NCBI RefSeq assembly: GCF_030269605.1
Contig: NZ_BSTQ01000001.1
Location: forward strand, 1,076,850-1,140,849
Reading direction: 5' to 3'
Origin: Lentzea sp. NBRC 105346
GTDB taxonomy: Bacteria; Actinomycetota; Actinomycetes; Mycobacteriales; Pseudonocardiaceae
DNA: 64,000 nucleotides
The position numbers and the translations under genes are program-made. Positions 39,411-48,019 of the stretch are shown piece after piece (position 1 is the first letter of the stretch; each line of letters begins with the position of its first letter). A model generated the notes under the pieces. The model had not been told where the DNA came from and did not search any database. It saw only the letters and a program-made list of their open reading frames with translations.

Positions 39411-41515
39411 CCGTGTTCCACCAGGTACCACTGCTGCAGGCTCGTCCGGTCGTAGATGCCGAGCTTCTCCTTGACGCGCTCGAGGTGGCTGCTCACCGTG
39501 CGCGCGGCCATGCCGAGGTTGCGGGCGATCTCCTGGTTGCCGTCACCGTCGGCGAGGCAGCGCACGACCTCCAGCTCGCGCGTGGTCAGCGTGCGGTCCC
39601 CGGTGTCCGCGACGAGGTAGGCGCGCAGCGCGTCCTCGCTCATCCGGCGGCCGCGGCGCTGCGCGGCCAGACAGTCCTTTCTGGACACCTGTGCCTGCGC
39701 CCTGGCCGCGCTGTCCTGGATCCGCTTGCCCCAGCCGGTCGCGTGCACGCGCTGCATCCGCGTGCGGAAGGCGTCGGCCGCGGCGAACAGGACGAGCGCC
39801 CGCCTCGGGTCGCCCTCGTGCTCGGCGATGTAACCGAGGCCCTCCACGACGTTCGGGAACGCCATCCGGTTGTCCCCCGCCACCCGCAGCGTCTCCAGCA
39901 GCCATTCCCGTGCCTCGGCGAACCGGCCGAGGCCCAGGTCGACCGCCGCGGCGGTGTGCAGCGGGTGCGCGAGATCCCGGTCGGGCAGGTGCTCGCGGTA
40001 CACCGGAAGCGCCAGCTCCAGCAGCTCCGCCGCCCGCTCGTGGTCGCCCGCCGAGGACAGCAGCCACGCGCAGTTGTGCCGCAGCATCGCCACCGCCATG
40101 GGCGACAACGGCTTCGCGAGCCGGATGGCCCGGCGGTACACCGCCTCACCGGTGACGAACCGACCCTCGCCGATCAACGCGCACCCGACCTGGTTCAACG
40201 CGCGCAGCTGCACGACGAGGTGGCCGTGTTCCCCGGCGAGCCGCACGGCCCGCGCGGCCACCTCGACCGCCGCGGTCCGGCGGCCGGTGTTGCACAGCCC
40301 CCAGGAGAGCGGGATCAGCGCCACCGCGAGGTACGGCGAGTCCGGCACCTCGGCGAGGACCTGCTCCAGCATGTGCAGCGACGCGGTGACGCGGCCGAAG
40401 AGCTGCAGGCTGCGTGCCAGCGCGGCGCTGAGCAGCACCCGGTCGTCCGGCCGCTCACCGGTCGCGGACATCCACTGCGTCGCCGCGAACAGGTTGTCGC
40501 GTTCGGCGTCGAGTGTTCGGTTGAGGCCGCCCGGTGTGTGCACCTCGTTGAGCAACGGCGGTGTCAGGCCGACGAGCCAGTCGAGCGTGCGGTGCCACAC
40601 GCCCAGTTCCTCACCGGCCGCGCGCAGCTTCTCGCGGGCGAACACCCGGATCGGCTCGGGCATCCGGAACCGGATCGAGTCGTCGGCAGACCCGGTGCGC
40701 TCGATCAGCGATTTCGCCGCGAGCCGAAGCAGAATGGGCAGCGTCTCGTCCGGCGACACCGAGCTGATGGCCGTGGCGGCGTTGAGGCTGAACCCGTTGA
40801 CCAGCAACGACACCCGCCGCAGCACCGTGCGTTCCGCATCGGACAGCAGCTGGTAGCTCCACTCGATGGTGGCCGCCAGGTCGTGGTGCAGCAGATCGGA
40901 CAGTCCGACCGCGACCTCGCGCACGCACGTCGCGCGCGCCCGGCGCGCCGCCAGCTCGACCGCGAGCGGCAGGCCCTCGACGTTCTCGCAGATCCGGGAG
41001 ATGACGGCGCGTTCGTGCTCGGTCAGCTCGGTCAGGCCGGCGCGTTCGGTGAACAGCCGCACGGCCACGTCGGTGGGCAGCGGTCCGAGCCGGACGACGA
41101 CCTCGCCGGGCACGGACAGCGGCTCGCGGCTGGTGACGACCACGTGCAGCTTGCGGCACCGCCGCAGCAGTTCACCCACGAGGACGCTGCACTCCTCGGC
41201 GAGATGTTCACAGTTGTCGAGCACCAGGACGAACCGCCGGCGCTCGATCTCGGCCACGATCGCGGAAAGCGCGGTTTCCCCGGCCTTTTCCGGAAGACCC
41301 AGTGTGGCGGCCACGAAGTCGGGCAGGACTTTTCCACTCCGGATCGGGTGCAGCTCGACGATGCGAATGTCCTGAGTGGATCGCGCCACCAACTCCCGAG
41401 CAATCCTCGTCTTCCCGACTCCACCCGGTCCCACCAGCGACGTCAGCCTGCTGTTCCGCATTGTGGACCGCAACAGGGAGATCTCGTGCTCACGACCGAC
41501 GAACGTATTCGTCAC
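39407..41515 (-). CDS. LAL-type LuxR regulator (STAND ATPase)
   Basis: A 702-residue paralogue of the downstream regulator. FVGREHEISLLRSTMRNSRL leads into Walker A SLVGPGGVGKTRIARELVAR, Walker B RFVLVLDNCEHLAEECS, sensor VVVTSREPLSVPGEVVV and GLPLAVELAARRARAT. TPR-like helices fill residues ~400-620, and the LuxR HTH is at the C-terminus (TTRELEVVRCLADGDGNQEI, ARNLGMAARTVSSHLERVKE). GTG 41515 places the start just before the first conserved residues; GTG 41557 would add 14 residues with no better ribosome site. It is divergent from the SARP gene across an AT-richer ~205-base gap. No zinc knuckle here. Confidence 0.87.
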   Translation of the reverse strand: MTNTFVGREHEISLLRSTMRNSRLTSLVGPGGVGKTRIARELVARSTQDIRIVELHPIRSGKVLPDFVAATLGLPEKAGETALSAIVAEIERRRFVLVLDNCEHLAEECSVLVGELLRRCRKLHVVVTSREPLSVPGEVVVRLGPLPTDVAVRLFTERAGLTELTEHERAVISRICENVEGLPLAVELAARRARATCVREVAVGLSDLLHHDLAATIEWSYQLLSDAERTVLRRVSLLVNGFSLNAATAISSVSPDETLPILLRLAAKSLIERTGSADDSIRFRMPEPIRVFAREKLRAAGEELGVWHRTLDWLVGLTPPLLNEVHTPGGLNRTLDAERDNLFAATQWMSATGERPDDRVLLSAALARSLQLFGRVTASLHMLEQVLAEVPDSPYLAVALIPLSWGLCNTGRRTAAVEVAARAVRLAGEHGHLVVQLRALNQVGCALIGEGRFVTGEAVYRRAIRLAKPLSPMAVAMLRHNCAWLLSSAGDHERAAELLELALPVYREHLPDRDLAHPLHTAAAVDLGLGRFAEAREWLLETLRVAGDNRMAFPNVVEGLGYIAEHEGDPRRALVLFAAADAFRTRMQRVHATGWGKRIQDSAARAQAQVSRKDCLAAQRRGRRMSEDALRAYLVADTGDRTLTTRELEVVRCLADGDGNQEIARNLGMAARTVSSHLERVKEKLGIYDRTSLQQWYLVEHG

Positions 41516-41720
41516 CGCACGTCCGGAGTTCGCAAACAATGCCGACCCCCACCACACTTCGGATCATCAGATTACGCATCATTACACCGAACGTGGCGAT
41601 ATGGCAACCCTGAGTGACTTTCCGACATAAACTGAATAGCAGAATCATTTGTTTACTATTGAAGTCTTCTCAATTGGCGGGTCAGAAACGCAACACCCCT
41701 CCGATGTATGGTCATCGGCG
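41516..41720. promoter_or_regulatory. divergent promoter region between LAL and SARP genes
   Basis: This 205-base gap is much AT-richer than the surrounding genes, with runs such as CATCAGATTACGCATCATTA and GAATCATTTGTTTACTATTG. A TATGGT hexamer (41707-41712) lies eight bases before the SARP ATG, which lacks a Shine-Dalgarno site, suggesting a leaderless transcript. No clear SARP heptad repeats were seen. Confidence 0.5.
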
Positions 41721-44700
41721 ATGTCAGCCGCCGAGTTCAACCTCCTGGGGCCGTTGGAGATCCGCGCGGACGGCAGGGAGGTCCCCATCGCGGGCTTCAC
41801 CCGCCGCGCCGTTCTCGGGTTTCTGTTGCTCAACACCAATCGCGTCGTCTCGATTGGTGAGCTCACCTCGGCCCTGTGGACCAGCGAGCATCCGCCGACC
41901 GCGCGCGGGATCGTGTTGAACGTCGTGTCGGCGTTGCGCAAGGTGCTGCACACCGGACCGGCGGAGCTGCTCACGCAGAAACCCGGCTACGTACTGCGGC
42001 TCGACCCAGGACTGGTCGATCTCTACCGCTTCCGCACGCTCGCGGCGTCCCTGCGCTCGGATCCGGCCGACATCGCGGCGAACCTGCGCAGCGCGCTCGG
42101 CCTGTGGCGCGGTCCGGCGCTGGCCGACCTGGTGGCCGACGGGGTCGCGTGGCCCGCGCTGGCCGAGATCGAGAACTCGCGCAGCGTCGTCCTCGAGGAC
42201 TGCCTCGACGCGGAGCTGGCGTGCGGCCGGCACCGCGAGGTGCTGCCCGAGCTGGAGACCCTCGTCCGGGAGCAGCCGCTGCGGGAACGGCTGCGCGGCC
42301 AGCTGATGCTCGCCCTCTACCGATCCGGGCGGCAGGCCGACGCGCTGGCCGCCTACCGGGCCGCACGCGAGCACTTCATCGACGAGCTGGGCATCGAACC
42401 GGGCCTGGAGCTGCGCGAACTCGAACGCGCGATCCTCGCGCACGACCCGGCGCTGCGGCCGCCGCGCATGTCCGAGCCGCTGCTGACGGTCGAGCGCAAG
42501 CGGGTCAGCGTGCTGGCCGTCCGGCTGACCGTGTCGTCTGACGAGGCGTTGGACGCAGCGCTCGACCGCGTACGCAAGGACGTGGCCCGGTTCGGTGGCG
42601 TGGTGACGAGCGTTCTCGGTTCGACGGTGTGTGCCGCGTTCGGAGTGCCGCGCAGCCGGGAGGACGACGCCCGGCGAGCCGTCGCCGCGGCCGAGGCGGT
42701 GGTTCGGCCACACCAGCACCGGGGCTGCTCCCCCACCGCGAAGCTCGTGGACACCGCCCGTGCCGCGGTGGTCACCGGTCCCGCGCTGGTCGGATCCGGC
42801 AACCGTGAGCTGACCGGGCGGTTGCTCGACGAGGCACTGCGGCTGGTCGCGTCGGCGCCGGACGGTGGGGTCGAGCTCTGCGACGTCACCCGTGCCGCGT
42901 GCGCGACCGACGACCTGCCGCTCGCCCCATTCGTGGGGCGGACCGCGGAGCTGGGGCGGCTGCGGGACGGGCGGGGACCGCGACTGGTGACCGTGATCGG
43001 CACGCCCGGCGTGGGCAAGAGCCGGTTGATCCGGGAGTTCAGCCGCGAAGCGCGGTGCCTGATCGGCCGCACCCCGACGTTCGGCCGCGACGCGCCCTTC
43101 CAGCCGCTGGCCGACATCGTCCGCGCGCACGCCGGGGTCCTCGACAGCGACTCCCCCGAGGTGGCCGCGGAGAAACTGCGTACCGTCACGGACGATCCCT
43201 GGCTGTACAACCATCTCAGCGCGTTGCTGGGCCTCGGCCAGGCCGGTCCGAACGTGCTCGCCGCGTTCCGCCGGTTCGCCGAGCAGGTGGCGCCTGCGGC
43301 GGTGATCATCGAGGACGTGCACTGGGCGGACGACGCGCTGCTCGACTTCGTCCGGTCGCTCGCGGAGTCCGTGCCGGTGATCGCGACGGCCAGGCCGGAG
43401 CTGCTGGACCGCAGGCCCGGCTGGGACGCGATCACGTTGGCACCACTGGGTCCCGGCGAGTCGGAGAGCCTGCTGCGGTCGTTGCTCGAACGCCATGGTG
43501 TCACCGTGCCCTCGCTGGGGCCGCTGCTGGACCTGACCGCGGGCAACCCGCTGTTCACCGTGGAGTACGTGCGGATGCTGCGCGACGGTTCGCCGGCTTC
43601 CACGACGTCACCGGACACCGTGCAGACGGTGATCGCCGCGCGCCTGGATACGTTGCCGCCGGTGGAAAAGGCCGTGCTGCGGGACGCGTCCGTGGTGGGC
43701 GGCGTGGTGTGGACGGGTGCCGTCGCGGCCATCTCCGAACGTCCGGTCAGCGAGGTCGCACATGCGTTGGAAGCGTTGCGGCGCAAGGAGTTTCTCCGCC
43801 GCTCGGAGTCCAGCACGGTCGCGGGCGAGACCGAGTACGCGTTCACGCACGTGCTGGTCCGCGATGTCGCGTACGGCCAGATTCCGTTGGGCCAGAAGCA
43901 GATGATGCACTACCACGCCGCGGTGTGGGTGCGGGCGTTGCCGGTGGAGCATGTCGAACTGCTCGGTCACCACTTCCGTGAGGCGGTGCTGATCGCCGAG
44001 GCGACCGGCAACCAGTGCGAGATCCTCGGCGCGAACGCCCGCGCGGCGCTGATGGAGGCAGGGCATCGCGCGACCTCGCTGGCGGCGCGCGAGACGGCCG
44101 TGCGGTGCTATCGGTTCGCGCTGGAGGTGTGCCCGGAGGACCACGAGGATCGGCCGAACCTGTTGCTGCGCCTGGGCACCGCGCTGGTCTGGGAGGGGTC
44201 CGGCGAGGACGTGCTGACCGAGGCGGCCGAGGCGCTGGTCGTCGCGGGCGACGTGGCCGGTGCCGCCGAGGCGGAGCTGGCGCTGTGGCGGTTGAGCCGC
44301 GGCCGCCACGACGAGCCCGCGGCCCGCGGCCACCTCGACCGGGTGCTGGCGCTGGTCACCGAGGCGCCGCCGTCCGATCGGCTGACCGGCGTACAGAGCG
44401 ACCTCACGAAGACGCTCGCGCTGCTGGGCCGGTGCGAGGAGGTCTTCGCCGTCGCCGCGGCCGTGGAGCGCACCGGCACGCCGGCGCAGCGCGCGCAGGC
44501 GGTGGAGGCGCGCGGCATGGCGCGGGTGAAGCTCGGTGACGCCGGTGGTCTCGCCGACATCGAGTCCGCGATCGCCGCGATGCGCCGCAACGGCATGTGT
44601 CCCGCACTGGCGCTGTACAACTTCGGCACCGCGCTCGGTCTGGCCGGGGACCTGGGACGGCGGCACACCGTGCGGCTGGAGGCGCGGAGCACGGCCGAGC

Positions 44701-45311
44701 GGTTCGGTGACAGCTACACGCTGGGCTGGCTGGACCGGACCGCCTACATCGACCACTACTGGTCGGGCGACCTGGTCGCCGCCGAGGCCGCAGTGGACGC
44801 GGTGATCGCGGCCGAGCCGTCGATCTCCAACCACCTCGCGATGCGGGCGCGCATCCGGCTGTTCCAGGACGACCTGGCCGGCGCTCATGACGACGCGGTG
44901 AATGCGTTCTCATTGGGCGTGGCCATGCTGAACGCCGACGCGATGCAGGACCTGGTCGCGGTCCGCGCGCGGCTCGCGCTGGCGTACGGCGACATCGACC
45001 TGGCCCGCTCCCTGGCGCACCGGCTGCTCGGCATGCTCGACGGGCGGTGCGTGCGGGCCGTGGTCGGCGCCGACCTGCCGATCGTGCTGGCCGCGACCGG
45101 GTACGGCGTCGACGCGCTGGACCGGGTGGCGCCTTCCCGCTGGCTGGACGCCGCGCGGGCGTACCTGCGCGGGGACCGGGCCGGTGCGGCGAAGATCTAC
45201 ACGGAGATCGGCTCGCGGCCCGACGCGATGAGCGTTCAGTTATCGGACGCTCCTACCGTGCCGCCATGCCCTCCGCCGTCCCCCGCTACTACGAGGCGCG
45301 CTCCAGGCTGA
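41721..45311 (+). CDS. large SARP-family regulator with degenerate cyclase domain, AAA/STAND ATPase and TPR region
   Basis: A 1196-residue activator. Residues ~1-95 are an OmpR-like winged helix (FNLLGPLEIRADGREVPIAG, LLLNTNRVVSIGELTSALW), and ~96-245 the BTAD (YRFRTLAASLRSDPADIAAN, RAAREHFIDELGIEPGLELR). Residues ~255-400 look like a class III nucleotide cyclase (RKRVSVLAVRLTV, FGGVVTSVLGSTVCAAFGVP) lacking both metal aspartates. Next is an ATPase (Walker A TVIGTPGVGKSRLIREFSRE near 427, Walker B VIIEDVHWADDALLDF), then ~500 residues of TPR-like helices. It resembles AfsR-type pathway regulators. The last 46 bases overlap the next gene in another frame. Confidence 0.88.
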   Translation: MSAAEFNLLGPLEIRADGREVPIAGFTRRAVLGFLLLNTNRVVSIGELTSALWTSEHPPTARGIVLNVVSALRKVLHTGPAELLTQKPGYVLRLDPGLVDLYRFRTLAASLRSDPADIAANLRSALGLWRGPALADLVADGVAWPALAEIENSRSVVLEDCLDAELACGRHREVLPELETLVREQPLRERLRGQLMLALYRSGRQADALAAYRAAREHFIDELGIEPGLELRELERAILAHDPALRPPRMSEPLLTVERKRVSVLAVRLTVSSDEALDAALDRVRKDVARFGGVVTSVLGSTVCAAFGVPRSREDDARRAVAAAEAVVRPHQHRGCSPTAKLVDTARAAVVTGPALVGSGNRELTGRLLDEALRLVASAPDGGVELCDVTRAACATDDLPLAPFVGRTAELGRLRDGRGPRLVTVIGTPGVGKSRLIREFSREARCLIGRTPTFGRDAPFQPLADIVRAHAGVLDSDSPEVAAEKLRTVTDDPWLYNHLSALLGLGQAGPNVLAAFRRFAEQVAPAAVIIEDVHWADDALLDFVRSLAESVPVIATARPELLDRRPGWDAITLAPLGPGESESLLRSLLERHGVTVPSLGPLLDLTAGNPLFTVEYVRMLRDGSPASTTSPDTVQTVIAARLDTLPPVEKAVLRDASVVGGVVWTGAVAAISERPVSEVAHALEALRRKEFLRRSESSTVAGETEYAFTHVLVRDVAYGQIPLGQKQMMHYHAAVWVRALPVEHVELLGHHFREAVLIAEATGNQCEILGANARAALMEAGHRATSLAARETAVRCYRFALEVCPEDHEDRPNLLLRLGTALVWEGSGEDVLTEAAEALVVAGDVAGAAEAELALWRLSRGRHDEPAARGHLDRVLALVTEAPPSDRLTGVQSDLTKTLALLGRCEEVFAVAAAVERTGTPAQRAQAVEARGMARVKLGDAGGLADIESAIAAMRRNGMCPALALYNFGTALGLAGDLGRRHTVRLEARSTAERFGDSYTLGWLDRTAYIDHYWSGDLVAAEAAVDAVIAAEPSISNHLAMRARIRLFQDDLAGAHDDAVNAFSLGVAMLNADAMQDLVAVRARLALAYGDIDLARSLAHRLLGMLDGRCVRAVVGADLPIVLAATGYGVDALDRVAPSRWLDAARAYLRGDRAGAAKIYTEIGSRPDAMSVQLSDAPTVPPCPPPSPATTRRAPG

Positions 45312-45934
45312 CGGAACTGGCGAACGGCATCCCGGACGGGGCGCCGTTCCCGTCGGAGCGCGAGCTCGCCGACCTGCTCGGCATGTCCCGCACGACGATC
45401 CGCAAGGCGCTGGACGACCTCGTCTTACAGGGCAAGCTGATCCGTGGCGCGGGCCGCCAGGGCACCGTCGTAGCGTCGCGGGCGCAGACGCGGCGGCTGA
45501 GCGTGACGGCGCTGGTCAACGACCTGGTGCCGCGGCGGACCGTGTCGTTCAAGCACGTCGGGGACACGCACGACCTGGTGCACGTCGAGTGGGTGCTGCA
45601 CGCCGACGACGACCAGCCGATCGGGCTGAAGTCGTCCTACCTGCCGGCCGCCCGGTTCCGCGACTTCGTGGAGCGCTACGACCCGGCCACGCCGTTGCGC
45701 CGGTTCCTGCGTGATCACTACAGCATTCGGTTCGCCGAGACCCACCCGTGGTGCACGACCGTGCTGGCGACGCCGCGGGTCGCGCGGCTGCTCGACACCC
45801 GCCCGACCACGCCGATGATGTCGCTGGCCTGGGTCTCCCGGGACACGGCAGGCGTGCCGGTCGAACGCTCGTGGACGGCGTTGCGTGGTGATCGCACCCA
45901 TTTGACCATGCACATTCCAGGTGGCGCGGAATGA
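45266..45934 (+). CDS. GntR-family (HutC/UTRA) transcriptional regulator
   Basis: A 222-residue GntR repressor. The winged helix reads PFPSERELADLLGMSRTTIR followed by KALDDLVLQGKLIRGAGRQG. The C-terminal UTRA ligand domain starts around residue 75 (VSFKHVGDTHDLVHVEWVLH) and ends AGVPVERSWTALRGDRTHLT. UTRA regulators commonly bind phosphosugars or amino-acid derivatives. ATG 45266 lies 46 bases inside the SARP gene; upstream sequence TATCGGACGCTCCTACCG looks promoter-like. Its stop overlaps the next gene (ATGA), so it likely controls that glycosidase-like gene. Confidence 0.88.
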   Translation: MPSAVPRYYEARSRLTELANGIPDGAPFPSERELADLLGMSRTTIRKALDDLVLQGKLIRGAGRQGTVVASRAQTRRLSVTALVNDLVPRRTVSFKHVGDTHDLVHVEWVLHADDDQPIGLKSSYLPAARFRDFVERYDPATPLRRFLRDHYSIRFAETHPWCTTVLATPRVARLLDTRPTTPMMSLAWVSRDTAGVPVERSWTALRGDRTHLTMHIPGGAE

Positions 45935-47115
45935 CCGTGGCCATGCGCTCCCTCAACTGGGCCGACTTCTTGTCCTCGATGGACCCGATGTGGCGCGGCC
46001 TGCCGGTCCAGGGGCCGTTGCTCGGCAACGGCAGGCGGACGGTCATCGCCTCGGCTTCATCAACTGGCGTCCGAATCGGTGATGTGTTCTTGGAGTCGCT
46101 CGGCGCTGTGACCGATGTGGACTGGCGCCTGTCCCTGTGGGACGCGGAGCTGCGCGGCACCGTCACCACCACGCGCGGCGGGTTCTTCCTGCGGGCGTTC
46201 ATGCACTGGACGCGGTCCGACCTGGTGGTCTCCGTGATCCCGTTCGGCGGCGAGCTGCTGCGACGCGACGTCCCCGACCTGCGGCTGCTGGAACTCACGC
46301 ACCGTGCGTGGTGGCACCGTTTCTACCGGCGCAGCTTCGTGTCTGCTTCTTCGAGCGACGTGTACTGGCGTGCCCTGTACGAGGCCGCCTCGACGCCGTT
46401 CGACTCGTCGTTGATCTTCGCGTCGAACCACCTGGAGCTCGACGTCGTGGACGTGTCGACGCCGTGCGGGCTGTACCGCGCGTGGCAGACGTTCGAGCAC
46501 ACGATGGACCTGGTCCTGTTGCGCCGCACGGTGTTCCCGGCACTGCGCCGCGCGGTCAACGACCATCTCGACTTCCTCGCCCTCGGCGAGGACGGCAGGC
46601 TGCACCTCACCTCCGACTCACTACAGCCGGCGTTCGTCCGGTGGGGGTGCGGCGCGCTGCTGTACGCGGCCAGGAGGCTGGGCCGCGACGACCCGCTGTT
46701 GTCGCTCTGGCAGACCGTGCTGTGGGATCTCGCCCCCTGTCCGGATCTCGCGGCCCTGCCGGCGGGCGACGAGGCACAGGGACTCCTGGACTCCCTGTGC
46801 CGCAGCGGGGACGGCGTGATCACCGCGTTTCCCGGCGGTGGTGACGGTGTGTTCGACAAGCTTTTGATGCCGGGGGCGTTCGCGGTCAGCGGCGTGCGGC
46901 GTTCCTCGGTCACGCACTGGGTGTCGGTCCGCAGTCTCGCCGGGACGCCGCTGCGGGTACGGCACGGCATCCCGGGGTTCGCGGTGTCCACACCGGAGGG
47001 CAAGCCACTGCCGTGGCGGGGCGACTCCATCGTGGAGGTCGATCTCGGGGTCGGCGAGACCGCGGTGATCCACCCGGCCGGACCAGTGCCGGAGCGGGTG
47101 ATCGAGCCGCTCTAG
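45931..47115 (+). CDS. GH95-like (alpha/alpha) glycosidase-family protein, uncertain
   Basis: A 394-residue cytosolic protein without a signal peptide. GLPVQGPLLGNGRRTVIASA and SLWDAELRGTVTT near the N-terminus, a helical middle (LRRAVNDHLDFLALGEDGRL), and a C-terminal beta domain (SVRSLAGTPLRVRHGIPGFA) follow the layout of GH95-type fucosidase-like or DUF5703-type proteins, but it is about half their length and I cannot place the catalytic acids. Coupling to a GntR/UTRA regulator supports a carbohydrate role. It could be a divergent or truncated glycoside hydrolase. The stop overlaps a short convergent gene by four bases. Confidence 0.6.
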   Translation: MTVAMRSLNWADFLSSMDPMWRGLPVQGPLLGNGRRTVIASASSTGVRIGDVFLESLGAVTDVDWRLSLWDAELRGTVTTTRGGFFLRAFMHWTRSDLVVSVIPFGGELLRRDVPDLRLLELTHRAWWHRFYRRSFVSASSSDVYWRALYEAASTPFDSSLIFASNHLELDVVDVSTPCGLYRAWQTFEHTMDLVLLRRTVFPALRRAVNDHLDFLALGEDGRLHLTSDSLQPAFVRWGCGALLYAARRLGRDDPLLSLWQTVLWDLAPCPDLAALPAGDEAQGLLDSLCRSGDGVITAFPGGGDGVFDKLLMPGAFAVSGVRRSSVTHWVSVRSLAGTPLRVRHGIPGFAVSTPEGKPLPWRGDSIVEVDLGVGETAVIHPAGPVPERVIEPL

Positions 47116-47267
47116 CGCCCTTCGGCCTCGGCGAGCCGTGCGTGCAACCGCTCCCGGATCTGGTCCGGTGTGTACGCCGCGCGCTTGCGCTGAGCCCGCG
47201 CGACCATCACCCCACTGGCGGCAACACCGACGAACGCGGCCACGCCAAGCACCTTCCACCACCGCAT
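47112..47267 (-). CDS. 51-residue single-span membrane protein
   Basis: A short gene: ATG 47267 encodes MRWWKVLGVAAFVGVAASGV, then MVARAQRKRAAYTPDQIRER and a short LHARLAEAEGR tail. One N-terminal membrane span is followed by a basic, helical cytosolic tail. Such YtxH-like/small actinobacterial membrane proteins (often annotated DLW-39-like or hypothetical) are frequent. It is convergent with the glycosidase-like gene (4-base overlap) and divergent from the YiiX-type gene 19 bases away. Its function is unknown. Confidence 0.7.
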   Translation of the reverse strand: MRWWKVLGVAAFVGVAASGVMVARAQRKRAAYTPDQIRERLHARLAEAEGR

Positions 47268-47286
47268 GTGCCTAGGCTACGGGTCC

Positions 47287-47925
47287 ATGGCGATCACACT
47301 GGACGAGGCCGTCGACCTGACCCGGACGGGCGACGTGTGGATCTTCCGAGGCCGCAGTGCGGCGGACCGCGCCATCCAGGCCATGACCAACAGTCCGGTC
47401 AACCACGTGGGCATGGCGGTGGTCCTCGACGACCTGCCCCCGTTGATGTGGCACGCCGAGCTGGGCCGGTCCCTCACGGACATGTGGACCGGCACACGTC
47501 AGCGCGGCGTGCAGCTGCACGACCTGCGTTCGGCCGTCGTCACGTGGTCACAGAAGTACGGCCAGCGGGCGTGGCTGCGCCAGCTCGACCACCCCGTCAC
47601 GCGCGAGATGGAGGACGCCGTCCTGCGCACCATCGCCCGCCTCGACGGCACACCGTTCCCGACCACCGCGCGCCTCGCCTCCCGGTGGCTGCGCGGCCGC
47701 CTTCCCATCAAGCACCGCGAGGGCGCACCGCTGGAAACCGCGTTCTGCGCCGAGGTAGTAGCAGTCACCTACGAGGCCATGGGCCTGCTCCCGAAGCGCC
47801 GCCCCAACTGGTACGACCCAGGCCGCTTCTGGAGCGGCGACGACCTGGACCTCCTGAACAACGCCAAACTAGGCGGCGAGATCGCGGTCGACGTCCCAAA
47901 CGAACGTAAAACTCAGGGGTCGTGA
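47287..47925 (+). CDS. YiiX/YebB-type permuted NlpC/P60 cysteine peptidase-like protein
   Basis: A 212-residue protein of the circularly permuted papain-like NlpC/P60 group. GDVWIFRGRSAADRAIQAMT leads to SPVNHVGMAVVLDD carrying the catalytic His. LETAFCAEVVAVTYEAMGLL carries the nucleophile Cys on the helix. No signal peptide, so it is cytosolic or non-classical. Family members act on peptidoglycan peptides or acyl groups. ATG 47287 is the start. The last seven codons (ERKTQGS) are written inside the first unit of the 118-bp palindrome that follows. Confidence 0.8.
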   Translation: MAITLDEAVDLTRTGDVWIFRGRSAADRAIQAMTNSPVNHVGMAVVLDDLPPLMWHAELGRSLTDMWTGTRQRGVQLHDLRSAVVTWSQKYGQRAWLRQLDHPVTREMEDAVLRTIARLDGTPFPTTARLASRWLRGRLPIKHREGAPLETAFCAEVVAVTYEAMGLLPKRRPNWYDPGRFWSGDDLDLLNNAKLGGEIAVDVPNERKTQGS

Positions 47926-48019
47926 GCGTAAGACTCAGGGGGCCGGAGCGTAAGACTCGCGCGTGTCTTACGCTCCCGCCCCGCGTGTCTTACGTTCCGG
48001 ACCCCTGAGTTTTACGTTC
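47902..48019. repeat. 118-bp palindrome of six 13-bp units phased at 22 bp
   Basis: Three direct units start at 47902 (GAACGTAAAACTC), 47924 and 47946 (GAGCGTAAGACTC), exactly 22 bases apart. Three inverted units start at 47963 (GTGTCTTACGCTC), 47985 (GTGTCTTACGTTC) and 48007 (GAGTTTTACGTTC), again 22 apart. A GCGC core separates the halves, and GGGGTC/GACCCC spacers also pair. The two ends overlap the stop codons of the convergent peptidase and amidase genes. It could form a large cruciform or RNA hairpin and serve as bidirectional terminator or protein array site. Confidence 0.9.

Noticed and set aside
39413-41617. 734-codon plus-strand frame opposite the LAL regulator
   Set aside because: Antisense shadow of a clear LuxR/ATPase gene; no recognisable motif.
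41516-41720. SARP binding heptad repeats in the divergent promoter
   Set aside because: No convincing 7-bp direct repeats spaced by 11 or 22 bases were found.
47902-48019. CRISPR-like array
   Set aside because: Units are 13 bp with 9-bp spacers of similar sequence and inverted halves; no cas genes.
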